Virus record (IMG/VR): IMGVR_UViG_3300020442_003467
Location: 1 to 35,113 of that record
DNA from: a virus
Length of the DNA: 35,113 bases
Strand: one strand, 5' to 3'
In this document: positions 33,826-35,113 of the stretch, piece after piece
Layout of the letters: the number at the start of each line of letters is the position of its first letter
How positions within the stretch are numbered: position 1 is the stretch's first letter
Notes under the pieces: generated by a model
Database searches by the model: none
What the model was told of the DNA's origin: nothing
The model's input: only the letters and a program-made list of their open reading frames with translations
Translations under genes and position numbers: made by a program

Positions 33826-35113
33826 GTGCCAGTAACTAGTAGACAAACGAGCAGAAATACATCAAGAACGACTACGTATAACACGTCTAGAACTACGGTT
33901 TTCAATACCTCGTGGAATACATCTAGGATTACCGTGTATACAACATATTGGAACACTACTAGGAGTACGAGTAGAACTACATCTAAGTCGACTAATAGAA
34001 GTACAGCTGTACAGCATAACACTACGACTGAGTATACGACTAGTACTACGTTTGCAACTGAAACTTTAAAGTCTACTACTACAACGTATACAACAAATAA
34101 GTCGACAACTAGAAGTACAAATACGACTACTACCTATACAACTACCTATACAACTACTTGGCAAACTTACAGACCGACAAGTACCATAACGAATAAGAGT
34201 ACGACTACTGTATATAATACAAGCAAAAGTACCAATCATAGTACGACCACTGAATACACTACGTATTTTCAAACTAGCAAAACTACAACATTCGTAACAC
34301 AATACACAACAACATTTGCAACTAGTAGAAGTACCAATCATAATACGATCACTGAGTATACAACATATTTTCAAACTAGCAGCATTACGAATAAATCTAC
34401 GAATACAACTACTTCGTGGCAAACTTCTAGCATTACGAACAAATCTACGAATACAACTACTTCGTGGCAAACTTCTAGCATTACGAATAAATCTACGAAT
34501 ACAACTACATCATGGCAGACCAGTAGTATAACAAACAAAACTACGTCTACGACTACTTCGTGGCAAACTTCTAGTATTACGAATAAAACTACGACAACTG
34601 AAACAACTTATAGCACTAATCGAAGTACTAACACGACTACTGAGTACACTACGTATTTTGAAACCAGTAGAACAACAAATAAAAATACTGTAACACAATA
34701 CACTACGTATTTTCAGACTAGCAGAAGTACAAATAGAAATACAACGACTGAGTATACGACATATTTTCAAACTAGTAGAAGTACAAATACTGTAACGCAA
34801 TACACTACGTATTTTCCAACAAGTAGAACCACTAATAGAGCTACAACGACCGAGTATACGACATATTTTCAAACTAGTAGAAGTACAAATAGAAATACAA
34901 CTACTCAATACACCACATATTTTCAGACAAGTAGATCTACCAATACTGTAACTCAGTATACAACTACGTTTGCAACTAGCAGAACTACTAATACAACGAC
35001 TCAGTATACAACTTCATTTGCAACTAGTAGATCTACTAACACTACGACCACGTATACGACATATTTTCAAACTAGTAGGACTACAAATAGAAATACGACT
35101 ACTCAGTACACTA
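33826..35113 (+). CDS. Thr-rich repeat protein (3' partial), possibly continuing the preceding gene
   Basis: 429 codons open to the window end with no stop. A GTG start at 33826 has AGGA (33815-33818) seven bases upstream and lies one base after the TAG of the preceding gene, so restart is plausible. The start (VPVTSRQTSRNTSRTTTYNT) resembles the segment just before Hint domain 1 (TTTYNTSRTTTYATYYTTSW). The body has ~18-residue units (TEYTTYFQTSRSTNRNTT) and 16-residue units (SITNKSTNTTTSWQTS). Its frame is +1 relative to the upstream gene; one base less in the AAAA at 33818-33821 would join the two as one protein. Function as for the upstream repeat protein: unknown, probably an appendage. 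Confidence 0.75.
   Translation, partial: MPVTSRQTSRNTSRTTTYNTSRTTVFNTSWNTSRITVYTTYWNTTRSTSRTTSKSTNRSTAVQHNTTTEYTTSTTFATETLKSTTTTYTTNKSTTRSTNTTTTYTTTYTTTWQTYRPTSTITNKSTTTVYNTSKSTNHSTTTEYTTYFQTSKTTTFVTQYTTTFATSRSTNHNTITEYTTYFQTSSITNKSTNTTTSWQTSSITNKSTNTTTSWQTSSITNKSTNTTTSWQTSSITNKTTSTTTSWQTSSITNKTTTTETTYSTNRSTNTTTEYTTYFETSRTTNKNTVTQYTTYFQTSRSTNRNTTTEYTTYFQTSRSTNTVTQYTTYFPTSRTTNRATTTEYTTYFQTSRSTNRNTTTQYTTYFQTSRSTNTVTQYTTTFATSRTTNTTTQYTTSFATSRSTNTTTTYTTYFQTSRTTNRNTTTQYT
34381..34572 (+). repeat. Four tandem 48-base units
   Basis: Units start at 34381, 34429, 34477 and 34525 and each encodes SITNKSTNTTTSWQTS or a close variant. The first two differ by a single base and the third departs only near its end, while the fourth differs at many synonymous sites. 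This indicates a recent duplication inside an otherwise codon-scrambled array. Confidence 0.9.

Noticed and set aside
29310-35113. CRISPR array or other noncoding repeat
   Set aside because: Units keep one reading frame, vary by synonymous codons and have no constant repeat with unique spacers.

Overview
The window is part of the genome of an AT-rich, T4-like myovirus, probably marine. All 29 genes I can support lie on the + strand, packed head to tail with short gaps or overlaps. The T4-type assembly set is clear: large terminase, portal, gp21-type prohead protease, acidic scaffold, gp23-type capsid protein and three neck proteins (gp13, gp14, gp15 types). Around it is accessory material typical of uncultivated marine phages: SGSxxSTGSFG fibre proteins, an S74 chaperone fibre, a phage-encoded ribosomal protein bS21 and very long Thr-rich proteins. 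The host cannot be named from the sequence; no tRNA, integrase or CRISPR was seen.

Layout. 1-6782: the 3' part of a long coiled-coil tail fibre with an S74 chaperone, small unknown proteins, a DUF2827/glycosyltransferase-like protein, an FN3 protein, a 2-oxoglutarate/Fe(II) oxygenase and a GH108 endolysin. 6838-11154: a 1252-residue multidomain protein in which I read a nucleotidylyltransferase, an R-S-E ADP-ribosyltransferase and an RNA-ligase-like domain, followed by a zinc-ribbon protein. 11120-21026: terminase, portal, prohead core genes, protease, bS21, scaffold and major capsid protein, closed by a strong terminator at 21051. 21156-24519: neck genes. 24571-29245: two fibre proteins and a small helical protein between them. 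29271-35113: Thr-rich repeat proteins, the first ending in two tandem Hint (intein-like) domains, the second starting one base after its stop in another frame and running off the window.

How the genes fit together. The middle block builds, packages and matures the head. The neck block joins head to tail, and the flanking blocks encode fibres, lysis and possible fibre-modifying enzymes. The tail sheath and tube genes are not in the window. An AT-rich motif (TATTTATAA, then AAATAATA-like) recurs about 40 bases before three transcription-unit starts and upstream of the scaffold gene, and is the best candidate for a phage late promoter.

The most unusual items are the Thr-rich array interrupted by tandem Hint domains with a possible frameshift exit, the apparent NAD-related three-enzyme fusion upstream of the terminase, and the bS21 gene inside the head cluster. 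Functional calls rest on motif recognition by eye; no database search was run.
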